Shown here: positions 52,303-61,310 of the stretch, in pieces | Numbering within the stretch: position 1 is the first letter of the stretch | How the letters are laid out: every line of letters begins with the position of its first letter | Assembly: GCA_963765585.1 (NCBI GenBank) | Contig: CAVXXB010000001.1 | Location: 310,001 to 374,000, forward strand | Length of the DNA: 64,000 nucleotides | Direction: 5' to 3' | Source of the DNA: CAVXXB01 sp963765585 | GTDB taxonomy: Bacteria; Calditrichota; Calditrichia; JAJRVZ01 | Position numbers and translations under genes: made by a program | The notes under the pieces: generated by a model | Database searches by the model: none | What the model was told of the DNA's origin: nothing | What the model saw: only the letters and a program-made list of their open reading frames with translations

Positions 52303-53801
52303 CTGGATTTTAAAAGTCTAAGTACTTCTGTAAATGTAAATTTCTTACCGTACATCAATATTCCAATCCTGAATATTTTCGCCGCAAAGAAAACCAATCC
52401 GATGATGGAAACAAACAGGATAATACTGGTAAGATAGATCTGAGACATTATTGGGATACCATATTGAGAAATTTTCATAATCATGAAGTATGGTGTTAAC
52501 AGGGGGATATAGGTAAGCACAGATATCAGTTCCGAGTTGGGCTCCTTTAAAAACAGAAATACCAGGAGTACGGGCAAAACAGCAACCGTGCGTAAAATGA
52601 TATTGGCCTGCTGGGCCTCCTGCTCAGATGAAAATATGGCGCCAATTGAGACAAAAATCGCAGCATATAACAGATAGCCCAATGAAAAATAATGTAGAAA
52701 GTAAAGCGCATTTTCAAAATTGAGGAAAGAAATCTGTCCTACCTCAAAAAGATTAAAGAAGACAAAAATAGCCGTAATACTCAACCAAATTAAAACCTGA
52801 AGTAATCCAAGAAAACCCAGTCCAAATATTTTCCCCGCCATAATTTGGCGACTGCTGGCGTAACTCAATAGCATTTCAATCATACGGTTGGTTTTTTCCT
52901 GAAGCACACTGCTAAATAAAAAGCCGCCACTGGTAAAAATCGCCATATAGAGGAGGACCACGCCAATAACAGATCCATAAAATTCGATATAAAAATCCCA
53001 TTCAGAAGAACCGCGGGAACGTAATTGATATAGTTTAAATCCAATTGGCTGCAACCAGGTGGCAATTTTATCTTCGTCAATCTCAGCAACTTCTAAGCGG
53101 GCCCGGATAATTACCTCATTGATGATTTTCTGCATTCGCTCTGATTCAAGCAAATTTCCCGAGGCATGAGAGTGGTACTCTATCGAACCCCGATTGAAAA
53201 TATTATCCGGTATAACCAAATAGGCATTCAATACGCCATTGATAAGCAGTGAGTCAGCGGCTGTCCGGGACTCCCGGTTATACACAGAATCTAATTGCAT
53301 TTCATAATTTGCATATTCAATTTCTACCAGATCCTTTGACTCGCGAAGAGCAATCATTTCCTCATAAGATTTTTGTAGATAATAATTCTTGTTGGCCAGA
53401 CTCCGGTTTTTATAATAACCGGCTCTTTTAGCTTTGATTTCATCATACGCAAAGGTTATGGAATCACGCCGCATGGATACTTCCTGTAATTCCTCTGCTG
53501 CCTGCCGATATAAGGGAGAACTTTCCACTGAAACAGGTAATACAATATATTCGGGAGATCCATTTGGAATTTTGTAATTCTGGTCCAGATGTTCCTGCAA
53601 GGTGTTTGTAATCTTCTGTTTGGACAGGTTAATGAGGCCAATTAATTTGGTTGAAACCTGCTCATCATAGGTCATAAAATAAACCGGCAGGGTAATCATC
53701 AACGAGAAAACCAAAGGCAGTATAAAAGTGGAGAATAAAAAGGCCTTTGTTTTAAACCGGGTGACAAATTCCCATTTGGCGATATAAAAGATGGTTATCA
53801 T
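52299..53801 (-). CDS. ABC-2 type transporter permease (NatB-like)
   Basis: 500 residues. One N-terminal membrane helix (about 20-40) is followed by a large extracytoplasmic domain with coiled-coil character (80-265) and then five or six helices from residue 285 (GVVLLYMAIFTSGGFLFSSVLQEKTNRMIEMLLS, the ABC-2 signature region). This is the NatB/YhaP layout of sodium or drug exporters. It starts with an ATGA overlap on its ATPase gene. Confidence 0.9.
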   Translation of the reverse strand: MITIFYIAKWEFVTRFKTKAFLFSTFILPLVFSLMITLPVYFMTYDEQVSTKLIGLINLSKQKITNTLQEHLDQNYKIPNGSPEYIVLPVSVESSPLYRQAAEELQEVSMRRDSITFAYDEIKAKRAGYYKNRSLANKNYYLQKSYEEMIALRESKDLVEIEYANYEMQLDSVYNRESRTAADSLLINGVLNAYLVIPDNIFNRGSIEYHSHASGNLLESERMQKIINEVIIRARLEVAEIDEDKIATWLQPIGFKLYQLRSRGSSEWDFYIEFYGSVIGVVLLYMAIFTSGGFLFSSVLQEKTNRMIEMLLSYASSRQIMAGKIFGLGFLGLLQVLIWLSITAIFVFFNLFEVGQISFLNFENALYFLHYFSLGYLLYAAIFVSIGAIFSSEQEAQQANIILRTVAVLPVLLVFLFLKEPNSELISVLTYIPLLTPYFMIMKISQYGIPIMSQIYLTSIILFVSIIGLVFFAAKIFRIGILMYGKKFTFTEVLRLLKSS

Positions 53802-54709
53802 GATTTCTTTTTCGGCTTTTCTTTTTGAACCAGGTCGATGAAAATGTCATTTAATGTCGGCTCAATCCGGTAGAATTTTTTAATTTCCACATTAGTAATG
53901 ATGTCATTAAGAATCTTCTTATTTTCCGATTCGGATCCAGAGGGCAAAAAGGTACAACTCTGATTATTTTCTTCGACGATTTGAATCGTTTTTATATCAC
54001 GCAAAAAGCTCAGATCATTATCAGACTCGAGGTAATATGATTCGTTTTTATAATCTTTCTTAATTTCTTCCATAGATCCCAGACGAACCACGTTCCCCTG
54101 ATTGATTAAACAAATCTGATCGCTTAATTGCTCAACTTCCGGCATATAGTGACTGGAGAGCAAAATTATTTTTCCCTCTTCCTGGAATTGTTTTATCATA
54201 TCACGCAGAACCATTTGGTTAACCGGATCAAGCCCGGAAAATGGTTCATCGAGAATAATTACTTCCGGGTCGTGCAGGGTGGCCGCAATGAATTGAATCT
54301 TTTGCTGCATTCCTTTGGAGAGCTCATTGACACGGCGTTTGGTATAGTCCACCAAACCAAATTTGTCCAGCAACCGGATGGCTTCAACTTCAGCCCGATG
54401 TTTTGAAAGTCGGTTCAACACTCCAAAGTAAACGAGTAAATCCAGGACACAGGCTCTCTGGTAAAGCCCACGTTCTTCCGGTAAATATCCGAATAACGAT
54501 CTGATTTGACTCGTTTTTGTTTTCTGATTATATAATATCTCACCGGAATCCGGGCGAATGATATTTAAAATAATCCGGATTGTGGTGGTCTTTCCGGCCC
54601 CATTTGGACCTACCAACCCAAAAATTTGTCCCGATGACGCTGAAAAAGAGATATCACTCAGAACCGGAATATCGTCAAAAGACTTACATATATTTATAAG
54701 TTCAAGCAT
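53798..54709 (-). CDS. ABC-2 type transporter ATPase (NatA-like)
   Basis: 303 residues. Walker A is GPNGAGKTT (about 34-42), the signature is ELSKGMQQK, Walker B is VIILDEPFSGLDP and the switch is LLSSHYMPEVEQ. A C-terminal DUF4162 extension (about 215-300) is typical of NatA/YhaQ ATPases. It powers the permease encoded next to it. The upstream gene (YigZ) stops 5 bp before its start. Confidence 0.93.
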   Translation of the reverse strand: MLELINICKSFDDIPVLSDISFSASSGQIFGLVGPNGAGKTTTIRIILNIIRPDSGEILYNQKTKTSQIRSLFGYLPEERGLYQRACVLDLLVYFGVLNRLSKHRAEVEAIRLLDKFGLVDYTKRRVNELSKGMQQKIQFIAATLHDPEVIILDEPFSGLDPVNQMVLRDMIKQFQEEGKIILLSSHYMPEVEQLSDQICLINQGNVVRLGSMEEIKKDYKNESYYLESDNDLSFLRDIKTIQIVEENNQSCTFLPSGSESENKKILNDIITNVEIKKFYRIEPTLNDIFIDLVQKEKPKKKS

Positions 54710-54713
54710 AATT

Positions 54714-55316
54714 TTATAATTCAGTTATTTCAACATTATGAATCATCTCTTCCTGAAAAGATTTTAATCTTCCAAGAGGAATCTGACAAATCAGAACAAC
54801 TTTTTCTGAATAGTCCGATGAAACAATATTTCCATGATGGCGGGTTATTATCTCACGCACATTGCGTAAAAGATCATATTTTGCAGTAATTTCCACTTCC
54901 CGGCATCTGATTTTTTCTTTTATGAGGGATGACTCCAAACAATTACGGACGGCTTCCGAATAAGCTCGAATTAGTCCTCCGGTACCCAGCTTGGTACCAC
55001 CAAAGTACCTCGTAACAACCGCCAGAATTTGAAATAATTGCTGGCCTTCGATAATCTGATACATGGGGCGACCGGCAGTACCGGATGGCTCCCCGTCATC
55101 GGAATATCGAAACTGATTGTCATCTATGCGATAGGCATAACAATTATGCGTCGCGTCATGATATTGTTTTTGAATTTCTTCATATTTTTCAAGCGCATTT
55201 TCCTGTGATACCACATGAAAAATATGGCCTATAAACCTCGAACCGTTTATTTTTATTTCCGACTGATATGGACCCGGTCCGACGGTTAAAAATTTATCTG
55301 AAGATTCCGCGACCAT
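54714..55316 (-). CDS. YigZ/IMPACT family protein
   Basis: 200 residues from the ATG at 55316. A TTG at 55358 would add 14 hydrophobic residues with no family match, so the ATG is preferred. The UPF0029 core is SRFIGHIFHVVSQENALEKY, YHDATHNCYAYRI and SDDGEPSGTAGRPMYQII, then RYFGGTKLGTGGLIRAYSEAV. A C-terminal DUF1949 domain follows. Related IMPACT proteins interact with the translation apparatus in eukaryotes; the bacterial role is unclear. Confidence 0.92.
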   Translation of the reverse strand: MVAESSDKFLTVGPGPYQSEIKINGSRFIGHIFHVVSQENALEKYEEIQKQYHDATHNCYAYRIDDNQFRYSDDGEPSGTAGRPMYQIIEGQQLFQILAVVTRYFGGTKLGTGGLIRAYSEAVRNCLESSLIKEKIRCREVEITAKYDLLRNVREIITRHHGNIVSSDYSEKVVLICQIPLGRLKSFQEEMIHNVEITEL

Positions 55317-55413
55317 AAAGACAAGACCTAAACTCAATAATATTAATACATTACCCAAAACATCAACATAATATACTTATTTAAAGAAAAGTCTGTCAAG
55401 AAATATGACCGGT

Positions 55414-55698
55414 TCATCTGCTTAGCAAAGAATTCAATTTATTACGATAGGAGGGTAAATTTTCGGTTGATACAAGTGTTGGAACAATGGTTCGGACCGG
55501 AAAATGTGATTTAAATACGATCATATTTGTACGATTATCAGTTAGAGATTCAAGGAGGTCAAAATTAATTACAGGATGATGCAAATCTAACAGCCGGGTA
55601 AGTAACAAATCTTTTTCCTGTGAATTTAGACTTTTGCGATTGCATATAATCCAAAGCGTATAAATGATCCTTCCACATGGTTGTTTGGTTAATGACAT
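55414..55698 (-). CDS. C-terminal fragment of the PPIase-like lipoprotein
   Basis: Only the part from about 55631 downward is real protein: SLNSQEKDLLLTRLLDLHHP, INFDLLESLTDNRTNMIVFK and HFPVRTIVPTLVSTENLPSY. It continues the lipoprotein frame at 55565-56809 once one missing A is restored in the A4 run at 55632-55635 (coding strand). The ATG at 55698 lies in the wrong frame of the upstream part. Alone it would be an unanchored fragment. Confidence 0.7.
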   Translation of the reverse strand: MSLTKQPCGRIIYTLWIICNRKSLNSQEKDLLLTRLLDLHHPVINFDLLESLTDNRTNMIVFKSHFPVRTIVPTLVSTENLPSYRNKLNSLLSR

Positions 55699-56809
55699 AG
55701 GTCCTGTTATCCATATTTTTCTGCATCCCCTCTCTCACCAGAATTTCATCATCAAGAATGTTTTTGGTCGCCGCGATAATACTCTTTCTGAAGGCACCCG
55801 GTGAACGCAAGCTAACGGGGTATGGCGACACTCGCAGGCGCTGACCCAGGAGGGCCACAGACCAGATTTGTCCGTCATTAAACTCTATGATGGACATGCT
55901 TTCCAGATCATCAAGTTTAATTTCAAAGCCGGATAAGTCATTTTTCGGTTGCCGGGAATTTTTTACTGTTGAAAAATCGATTTGTGATTCGATATGCAGG
56001 GTCATTTTTTTAAAGACGTCCCGGTCCAACTGATAAGGTGGTTGCGGATATTTTTCCTTAATAAAATTAATATAACTTTCTTCTTTCTTGCGGGATCTTA
56101 AGGTTTTTTCCAACCGGGAATACTGTTGAAGAAAGTCATTTCTATCCGGAAGCATATTCTTTTGTTCTGATTGAAGATTTATTATAAAGTATTTACTACC
56201 TATTTTTACCGGACGGCTGGTCTCACCGATTTGCTGGGCATAAACGGTGTCCTCCAGTTTTGGAATTGATTTTCCGGCAACAATAGTATCTTTGGGAATT
56301 TCAGTTGGGTTTAATCCAATCAGTCCGGCAAACTTTTCAAAGGAATTGTTCTCAGAAATATATTTATAAGCATCATTTGCAGCTCCTGGTTCCTCAAAGA
56401 CAAAGTAGCGAATATTTTTTTGAATATTTGACCGGTTGTACAGATCATAGATTTCCGCTTCGGTTATTGAGATCTGCGCGGATATTTGTTCATCCCAAAA
56501 TTGCTCAATTATAGCTTCTCGGTGTAGCTGATCAGTATAATCTGAGATGATTTTATTTGGGGAGGTATTTGCCTGAGCCAACAATTTTTGTGAAATCAAG
56601 TCTGCAAGAATTTCATTTTTTGCAGCAGCAGAGGTTTTATATTTTGTCAGAAAGGGATTGTACAGATAATGTTGTTCAAATTCAGATGCGGATATGGATA
56701 AATCACCAATTTCTGCAATAGTTGTATCTTTGTCGATTTTGCTAGTACAGGCAATAAGGCTGAGCAAAAGCCCCACAACAGAAAGATGTAGCTTGTGACG
56801 AACGTGCAT
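55565..56809 (-). CDS. SurA/PrsA-like periplasmic foldase lipoprotein (frameshifted near the end)
   Basis: 414-residue frame. The lipoprotein signal peptide ends in a LIAC lipobox (Cys about 21). SurA-like N-terminal helices follow (TIAEIGDLSISASEFEQHYL, KNEILADLISQKLLAQA). The centre resembles a degraded parvulin segment (YFVFEEPGAANDAYKYISE) without the full catalytic set. The frame departs at KFTGKRFVTYP; restored, it runs on into the fragment at 55414-55631, giving about 465 residues. It probably chaperones the barrel and secreted proteins of the same operon. Confidence 0.8.
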   Translation of the reverse strand: MHVRHKLHLSVVGLLLSLIACTSKIDKDTTIAEIGDLSISASEFEQHYLYNPFLTKYKTSAAAKNEILADLISQKLLAQANTSPNKIISDYTDQLHREAIIEQFWDEQISAQISITEAEIYDLYNRSNIQKNIRYFVFEEPGAANDAYKYISENNSFEKFAGLIGLNPTEIPKDTIVAGKSIPKLEDTVYAQQIGETSRPVKIGSKYFIINLQSEQKNMLPDRNDFLQQYSRLEKTLRSRKKEESYINFIKEKYPQPPYQLDRDVFKKMTLHIESQIDFSTVKNSRQPKNDLSGFEIKLDDLESMSIIEFNDGQIWSVALLGQRLRVSPYPVSLRSPGAFRKSIIAATKNILDDEILVREGMQKNMDNRTYVINQTTMWKDHLYALDYMQSQKSKFTGKRFVTYPAVRFASSCN

Positions 56810-56834
56810 TCAGAATACTTCTTTTACCAGTAAA

Positions 56835-57914
56835 TTAAAATCGAACGGCAATAGAAAATCGTTGTGCATTTTCCAGCCGGCCGAAATCGGCATAGGCATA
56901 ATCCGCAATCAGAAAGAAGGTGCCCGAAATTCTGATATTTGCACCAAATCCCAGAGTAAGTCCTTCTTCTGTGTCATCCAGAAATAACGATTTATATCCG
57001 GCACGTAAAAACAAAAGATCTTTCCAGCCATATTCGGCACCCACATTGACGTATTCAAAATTATCATTCGGATGCAAGGCATCAATCGCAATTGTGAGCC
57101 GGTTATATTCAGATTCAATAAGGTCTTTGGCAAGGCCAACTTGAAATCGCAAAGGCAGTGAATATGCCAGCATTTCATGCTCGGTATTTACCACACTGAC
57201 ATTGCCTGAATTTTTGGGATCGGGATCGTAAGCAAATTTTATATCTCGGCCTGATAATTGCATGGTCGTACCGAAGTTTGTAATACTTGCGCCCAGCCGG
57301 AGACCCCAGAAAGGAGTATGAAAAAGAGTCCCAATATCAACGGCAAAGGCATTAGAAGACATATGCCAGATTTCCTCTCGCACATATTTTAAGCTCAATC
57401 CAACGGAAAAGTTTTCGGTCAGGTTCCGGGCATAGGCGATTGCACCAGCCAGATTCTGCACGTGAAAAAATTCGCCGGTACCATCAGGTTTCTCAACAGT
57501 CCTTACGGCCATGTCCCCGGAAGAAAATGATTGAACCATAAAACCGAGCGTACCCATGGTGCCGAGGTTTAAAGCAAATGCCCCAAATTCAAAGTTGGTT
57601 TGAGCGATCCAGTTCGTATGAGTAAACATGGCTTCATTGGCATGTATTCTGGCCAAGCCAGCCGGATTGGTATGAATGGCGCTCACATCGTTTGCAACAG
57701 CTACAAAAGCCTCACCCATTGCAATCGTACGTGCACTTACACCAATTTTTAGAAACTGAGCTACCGATGTTCCCACTTTTGAAATATTTGAAGAAGACAA
57801 GCGGTCTTCCTGGGCGTAAGCAGATGTATAAATACAAATCAAGATTATTGATAGACTTGTAATTAGATTTTTCCGTATCATTCGTTTCCTCCGTATAAGC
57901 CTTGATAATTTCAA
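56835..57914 (-). CDS. PorV/PorQ (UPF0164) family outer-membrane protein
   Basis: 359 residues with an N-terminal signal peptide (residues about 15-34, ending AYA). The UPF0164 signature VAQFLKIGVSARTIAMGEAFVAVANDVSAIHTNPAGLA is at about 50-87. A 14-stranded barrel follows, closing with RFSIAVRF. PorV in Bacteroidota is the shuttle of the type IX secretion system; PorQ and looser relatives act as barrel partners of secreted proteins. No T9SS core gene is in the window. It follows the large secreted protein by 6 bp. Confidence 0.88.
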   Translation of the reverse strand: MKLSRLIRRKRMIRKNLITSLSIILICIYTSAYAQEDRLSSSNISKVGTSVAQFLKIGVSARTIAMGEAFVAVANDVSAIHTNPAGLARIHANEAMFTHTNWIAQTNFEFGAFALNLGTMGTLGFMVQSFSSGDMAVRTVEKPDGTGEFFHVQNLAGAIAYARNLTENFSVGLSLKYVREEIWHMSSNAFAVDIGTLFHTPFWGLRLGASITNFGTTMQLSGRDIKFAYDPDPKNSGNVSVVNTEHEMLAYSLPLRFQVGLAKDLIESEYNRLTIAIDALHPNDNFEYVNVGAEYGWKDLLFLRAGYKSLFLDDTEEGLTLGFGANIRISGTFFLIADYAYADFGRLENAQRFSIAVRF

Positions 57915-57920
57915 GGGGAA

Positions 57921-59825
57921 CTACTTAATGATTGCAAACTTGCCGATTTTTTCGCCGATACCAGGTGCATCAACATGATAAAAATATAAACCATATGCGA
58001 CTTCCATATTATCTTTGGTTAAAAGATCCCAGTATTCCATTCCATCATCAAGCGCGCTATTATGCTCCAGTGTGCGGACCAGTTCTCCCGTCATAGTGTA
58101 AATCCGGATGGTGCATTGCGCCGGGAGATTGTCAAAGTAAATCCGCCGGTATCCGCGTTTCTCGCGCTCTATTGTGTTTTTGGGCTCAATCACATTTGTG
58201 GCAACATAGGGATTTGGAACAACTGCGATATCATCCAGATCTGATTTGGCTTTTTCATTATTTACACTTGCCGCCTCGGTCTCAAAAGAAAAAACATCGC
58301 CAACGGCAAAGGGTTTATCTGTACCAAGATAAAAAACATCACCATCCGTGGCCGGTCTATAACTGGTGGTGGGTGCCTGGAAATGTACTTCCCATGCAAT
58401 ATCCTGAAAAGTGATACCTCCCTTAAGAATAAATATAATATCGCCCGGCTCCCAGATAAGATTGTTGTTATTTTCAGCAATAGCAAAATCAACTTTAACG
58501 TTTTCCAAAACGTTCCATATGGAAAAATTTGCCGCAATCTCATTAACGGCTGTATCAGATATCTGGGATGTAAATCTAATCTCATAGTCTGTCGGATCTG
58601 TTTTTTTGTAAGAAAGCAAGCTATTGACCATATTCGTTGTACTGGATGTACTCCAGCCGGTAAGATCTTTATTTATACCGAAAGAGCTCTGTTTAACCAC
58701 CAGGCGTAATCCGTCAAATATTGGATTGGATAATTCCGAGTCTAGTTTTGTGCTTATAAATACAGGGAAAAAGGTATACTGGATATTGTACGGAGTTTTA
58801 TCCTCCATACGGGCACCGGGATGAGTAAGTGGATCAAAAACGGTTATGGTGCCGCCAATGGCATCCAGTTCATAATCTATACCGGCTTCGTATTGTGTGT
58901 TGCCGTTTGTACTTTGAATGATCGTGGTGGCTGCATTAAGATGGGGATAAGTCACTTTAACGGGATTATCATAGAACGAAACAAATACCTCACTTATTAC
59001 TTTAGTATCTTCTACATTATAAACAGTTCTTGAATCCACATTTTCGAAACGTATCAGATATTTGCTATCATTTTCAACGGCCCGTTCATCAAGAATATCA
59101 ACAGAAATGGTACCGGTTGAATATCCTTCTTCTCTTACTATACCGTTGTTGATATCCCCATTAATAATATTTGGCGGTGTATATCCGGCAACACGCTTGC
59201 GTGGAACCACCCGTGCGGTATTAACATCAAGTGAATATTCGTTGGTTGTCGGGTTGAATGTGACAATTTTTGAACATTCAGACGGGGGAATGGCCAGTGA
59301 GTCAGATCCATGGTCATAGGACACCACAGCATAAAAATAAGTCTGTCCGTTGATGACATTATTGGAATCAATAAATGAGTGCCGCAATCCGGTATCATCT
59401 CCAAGATAGTAAGAAACACCGCGTCCGGTATAGGCTGTTTGACTTGGACCATTAATCCCATTATCCAGATCAAACCGGGCCGTGGCGCCGTTAAATGTTT
59501 TTAGCGGATTAAACAAAAAGTTATTGCCATTTATATCGGTAATATTTTGCGCATCCAGAAAGCCGGGATCCGTGCTGCGATAAATGACATATCCTTCAAA
59601 ATCATTCCTTTTTGAAATGGGATCCACCGAAAACTCAGCCAGATTATCCCAGGTAAGGGTTACCTGACGGTCACCTGGTACTGCAGATAGGACTGGCTTG
59701 GCGGGCGGTTTTGAAAACTGATACCCGGAATTATAAATCCGTTGTACCGTATTGGCATTCAAAACCAGATCGTTCCGGTCGGCGCCAATAATCAGCGCAA
59801 TAGAAAATCTTTTAATCAGCTTCAC
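57921..59825 (-). CDS. large secreted protein, C-terminal fragment with FlgD-like sorting domain
   Basis: 634-residue frame. It starts with a fibronectin-III-like unit (KPVLSAVPGDRQVTLTWDN), continues through beta-rich domains and ends in a FlgD-like Ig domain: VVPNPYVATNVIEPK, TIRIYTMTGELVRTL, then AYGLYFYHVDAPGIGEKIGK. Such C-terminal domains are used for surface sorting in this superphylum. The first seven residues are an artefact; one extra base at 59814-59815 separates it from the preceding fragment (restored reading ELSEADKRFSIALIIGADR). Confidence 0.82.
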   Translation of the reverse strand: MKLIKRFSIALIIGADRNDLVLNANTVQRIYNSGYQFSKPPAKPVLSAVPGDRQVTLTWDNLAEFSVDPISKRNDFEGYVIYRSTDPGFLDAQNITDINGNNFLFNPLKTFNGATARFDLDNGINGPSQTAYTGRGVSYYLGDDTGLRHSFIDSNNVINGQTYFYAVVSYDHGSDSLAIPPSECSKIVTFNPTTNEYSLDVNTARVVPRKRVAGYTPPNIINGDINNGIVREEGYSTGTISVDILDERAVENDSKYLIRFENVDSRTVYNVEDTKVISEVFVSFYDNPVKVTYPHLNAATTIIQSTNGNTQYEAGIDYELDAIGGTITVFDPLTHPGARMEDKTPYNIQYTFFPVFISTKLDSELSNPIFDGLRLVVKQSSFGINKDLTGWSTSSTTNMVNSLLSYKKTDPTDYEIRFTSQISDTAVNEIAANFSIWNVLENVKVDFAIAENNNNLIWEPGDIIFILKGGITFQDIAWEVHFQAPTTSYRPATDGDVFYLGTDKPFAVGDVFSFETEAASVNNEKAKSDLDDIAVVPNPYVATNVIEPKNTIEREKRGYRRIYFDNLPAQCTIRIYTMTGELVRTLEHNSALDDGMEYWDLLTKDNMEVAYGLYFYHVDAPGIGEKIGKFAIIK

Positions 59826-60615
59826 TTAACTCTCTACGATCCACGTTGTTTTGAGATTTCAGGGTGAATTTTCCCGAACCATACAAGTACACATTGTCAC
59901 CACCGGCTTTTTGGGTTGTATCAAAACGATCGGGTTGAATATGCTCACGCCAGAGTACTTCATCTTCTCTAATACGAATACCACCGGTAAAAGCCGGAGA
60001 AGTAAAACTTGTCAGGCCAATCATATCAGATTCATCAATATCGGTAAATTCAAAATTGGGTTCACCGGGTTTGCGGATATCGAAAGGATCTCCCGCTGTC
60101 GGGATACCATCGTCTTCACCCTCATCTCCGGTATTGGGTACACCGTCAATACCCACGTCATCGGTTTCGACGCTCCAATCACCGTCATTGTCCACTCCAT
60201 CGGTCCAGCTTTCGTCTGTCATCCCGTCTTCGTCATTGTCAATGATATCGTTTGCTATCCCGGGGCTTTCCAGAAATTTATATCCCAGATATCCAGGAAT
60301 AATATTTGGATTATTGACACTGGCATTATCATCATCCCAGGCAAAGGTCATTTCCAGCTGCTTATCAAAATTGGATAAATCATCGCGCCAGTCATCGGGT
60401 CCGCCGATATGCGGGTCACCCCACATACCAAAGATTACCTGTGACAAATCATAATCGCTCTTATTACGAATTTTATAAATAAGAAAAATGGCATCTTCGG
60501 CTTCCACATTGGCCCACTGGTAATAGCGTCCCTCTACTTCAAGCCCCAATCCCTTGCGAAGCGTATCAGCAATATAAGGATAGTATTCAAATTCAAGATT
60601 GTCCCGGTCGTCCAT
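59812..60615 (-). CDS. large secreted protein, middle fragment with acidic Asp-rich repeats
   Basis: 267-residue frame. Between about 110 and 185 it carries an Asp/Gly-rich series (IDNDEDGMTDESWTDGVDND, GIDGVPNTGDEGEDDGIPT) that resembles thrombospondin type-3 calcium-binding repeats. Upstream in the same frame it continues WYNDNLRDYVWPGALGQGA back to the break at 60708-60713, where one base is missing relative to the preceding fragment. It links fragments 1 and 3 into one protein of about 1,120 residues. Confidence 0.8.
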   Translation of the reverse strand: MDDRDNLEFEYYPYIADTLRKGLGLEVEGRYYQWANVEAEDAIFLIYKIRNKSDYDLSQVIFGMWGDPHIGGPDDWRDDLSNFDKQLEMTFAWDDDNASVNNPNIIPGYLGYKFLESPGIANDIIDNDEDGMTDESWTDGVDNDGDWSVETDDVGIDGVPNTGDEGEDDGIPTAGDPFDIRKPGEPNFEFTDIDESDMIGLTSFTSPAFTGGIRIREDEVLWREHIQPDRFDTTQKAGGDNVYLYGSGKFTLKSQNNVDRRELSEAD

Positions 60616-61289
60616 GACAAAGAGTGCTTCTTTATCCGCATTTGTTGCCCCCTGGCCAAGTGCCCCCGGCCAGACATAATCGCGGAGATTATCATTATAC
60701 CAACTTGCCGGCCACTATCCGGCTTACCGTCACCATCGCGGTCTTTGTCATCACTGGTTGGAATAAAATCCTGTCTGAGATCTACATATTCTACAGACCC
60801 GTCGTCGGCAATGGAAATCGGTTGCCAGCCCCAGCGAACCAGGTTGTCGGGCGATACTTCCCCGCCACTGGACGTCAGACCATCTGAAACGATATGAACC
60901 ACATAACTGGTGTCCTGGCCATTAATAATGGTAATAACATCCTGGTGACTGCCCGGGGGCACCGGTACTTCTGCCGCAACAAAGGGTCCAAATTCATACC
61001 CATAACCCAGGCCTTCCCAGATGATATCGGTAATGCGGTTTCCCGGCGAGGAAATAGAGCCGTAATTCCATATTTCGGTGGTAATTTTATTACCATTCAT
61101 GATAGCGTTTTGGCGTAATGACCCGGCGGTTGGTTTCAAGAAACGCATCTCAGACCATCGGTTATATTCCTGAAATTTACTGTTGGACCAGTCTTTTTGA
61201 GGACCAAGAAAAAACAGGCTGTCACGGGCGGTTTGGGCCGTCAAAAATAACGGAATTGAGACTAATAAGAGTATGTTCTTCAAGTGCAT
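60534..61289 (-). CDS. large secreted protein, N-terminal fragment
   Basis: 251-residue frame with a signal peptide (about 1-19, MHLKNILLLVSIPLFLTAQT). The mature part is strand-rich, with no known domain. After GKPDSG it shifts into a non-homologous reading; the missing base is in the GGCCGG run at 60708-60713. It starts 21 bp after the TonB receptor stop, so receptor, secreted protein, PorV-like barrel and foldase form one operon. Confidence 0.8.
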   Translation of the reverse strand: MHLKNILLLVSIPLFLTAQTARDSLFFLGPQKDWSNSKFQEYNRWSEMRFLKPTAGSLRQNAIMNGNKITTEIWNYGSISSPGNRITDIIWEGLGYGYEFGPFVAAEVPVPPGSHQDVITIINGQDTSYVVHIVSDGLTSSGGEVSPDNLVRWGWQPISIADDGSVEYVDLRQDFIPTSDDKDRDGDGKPDSGRQVGIMIISAIMSGRGHLARGQQMRIKKHSLSWTTGTILNLNTILILLIRFARDWGLK

Positions 61290-61310
61290 ATATTGTTCCT
61301 CGATGTTTTC

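Noticed and set aside
59851..60454. Plus-strand frames of 175 and 132 residues, one rich in Ser-Pro repeats
   Set aside because: The Ser-Pro repetition is the complement of the Asp/Gly-rich repeat of the secreted protein on the other strand.
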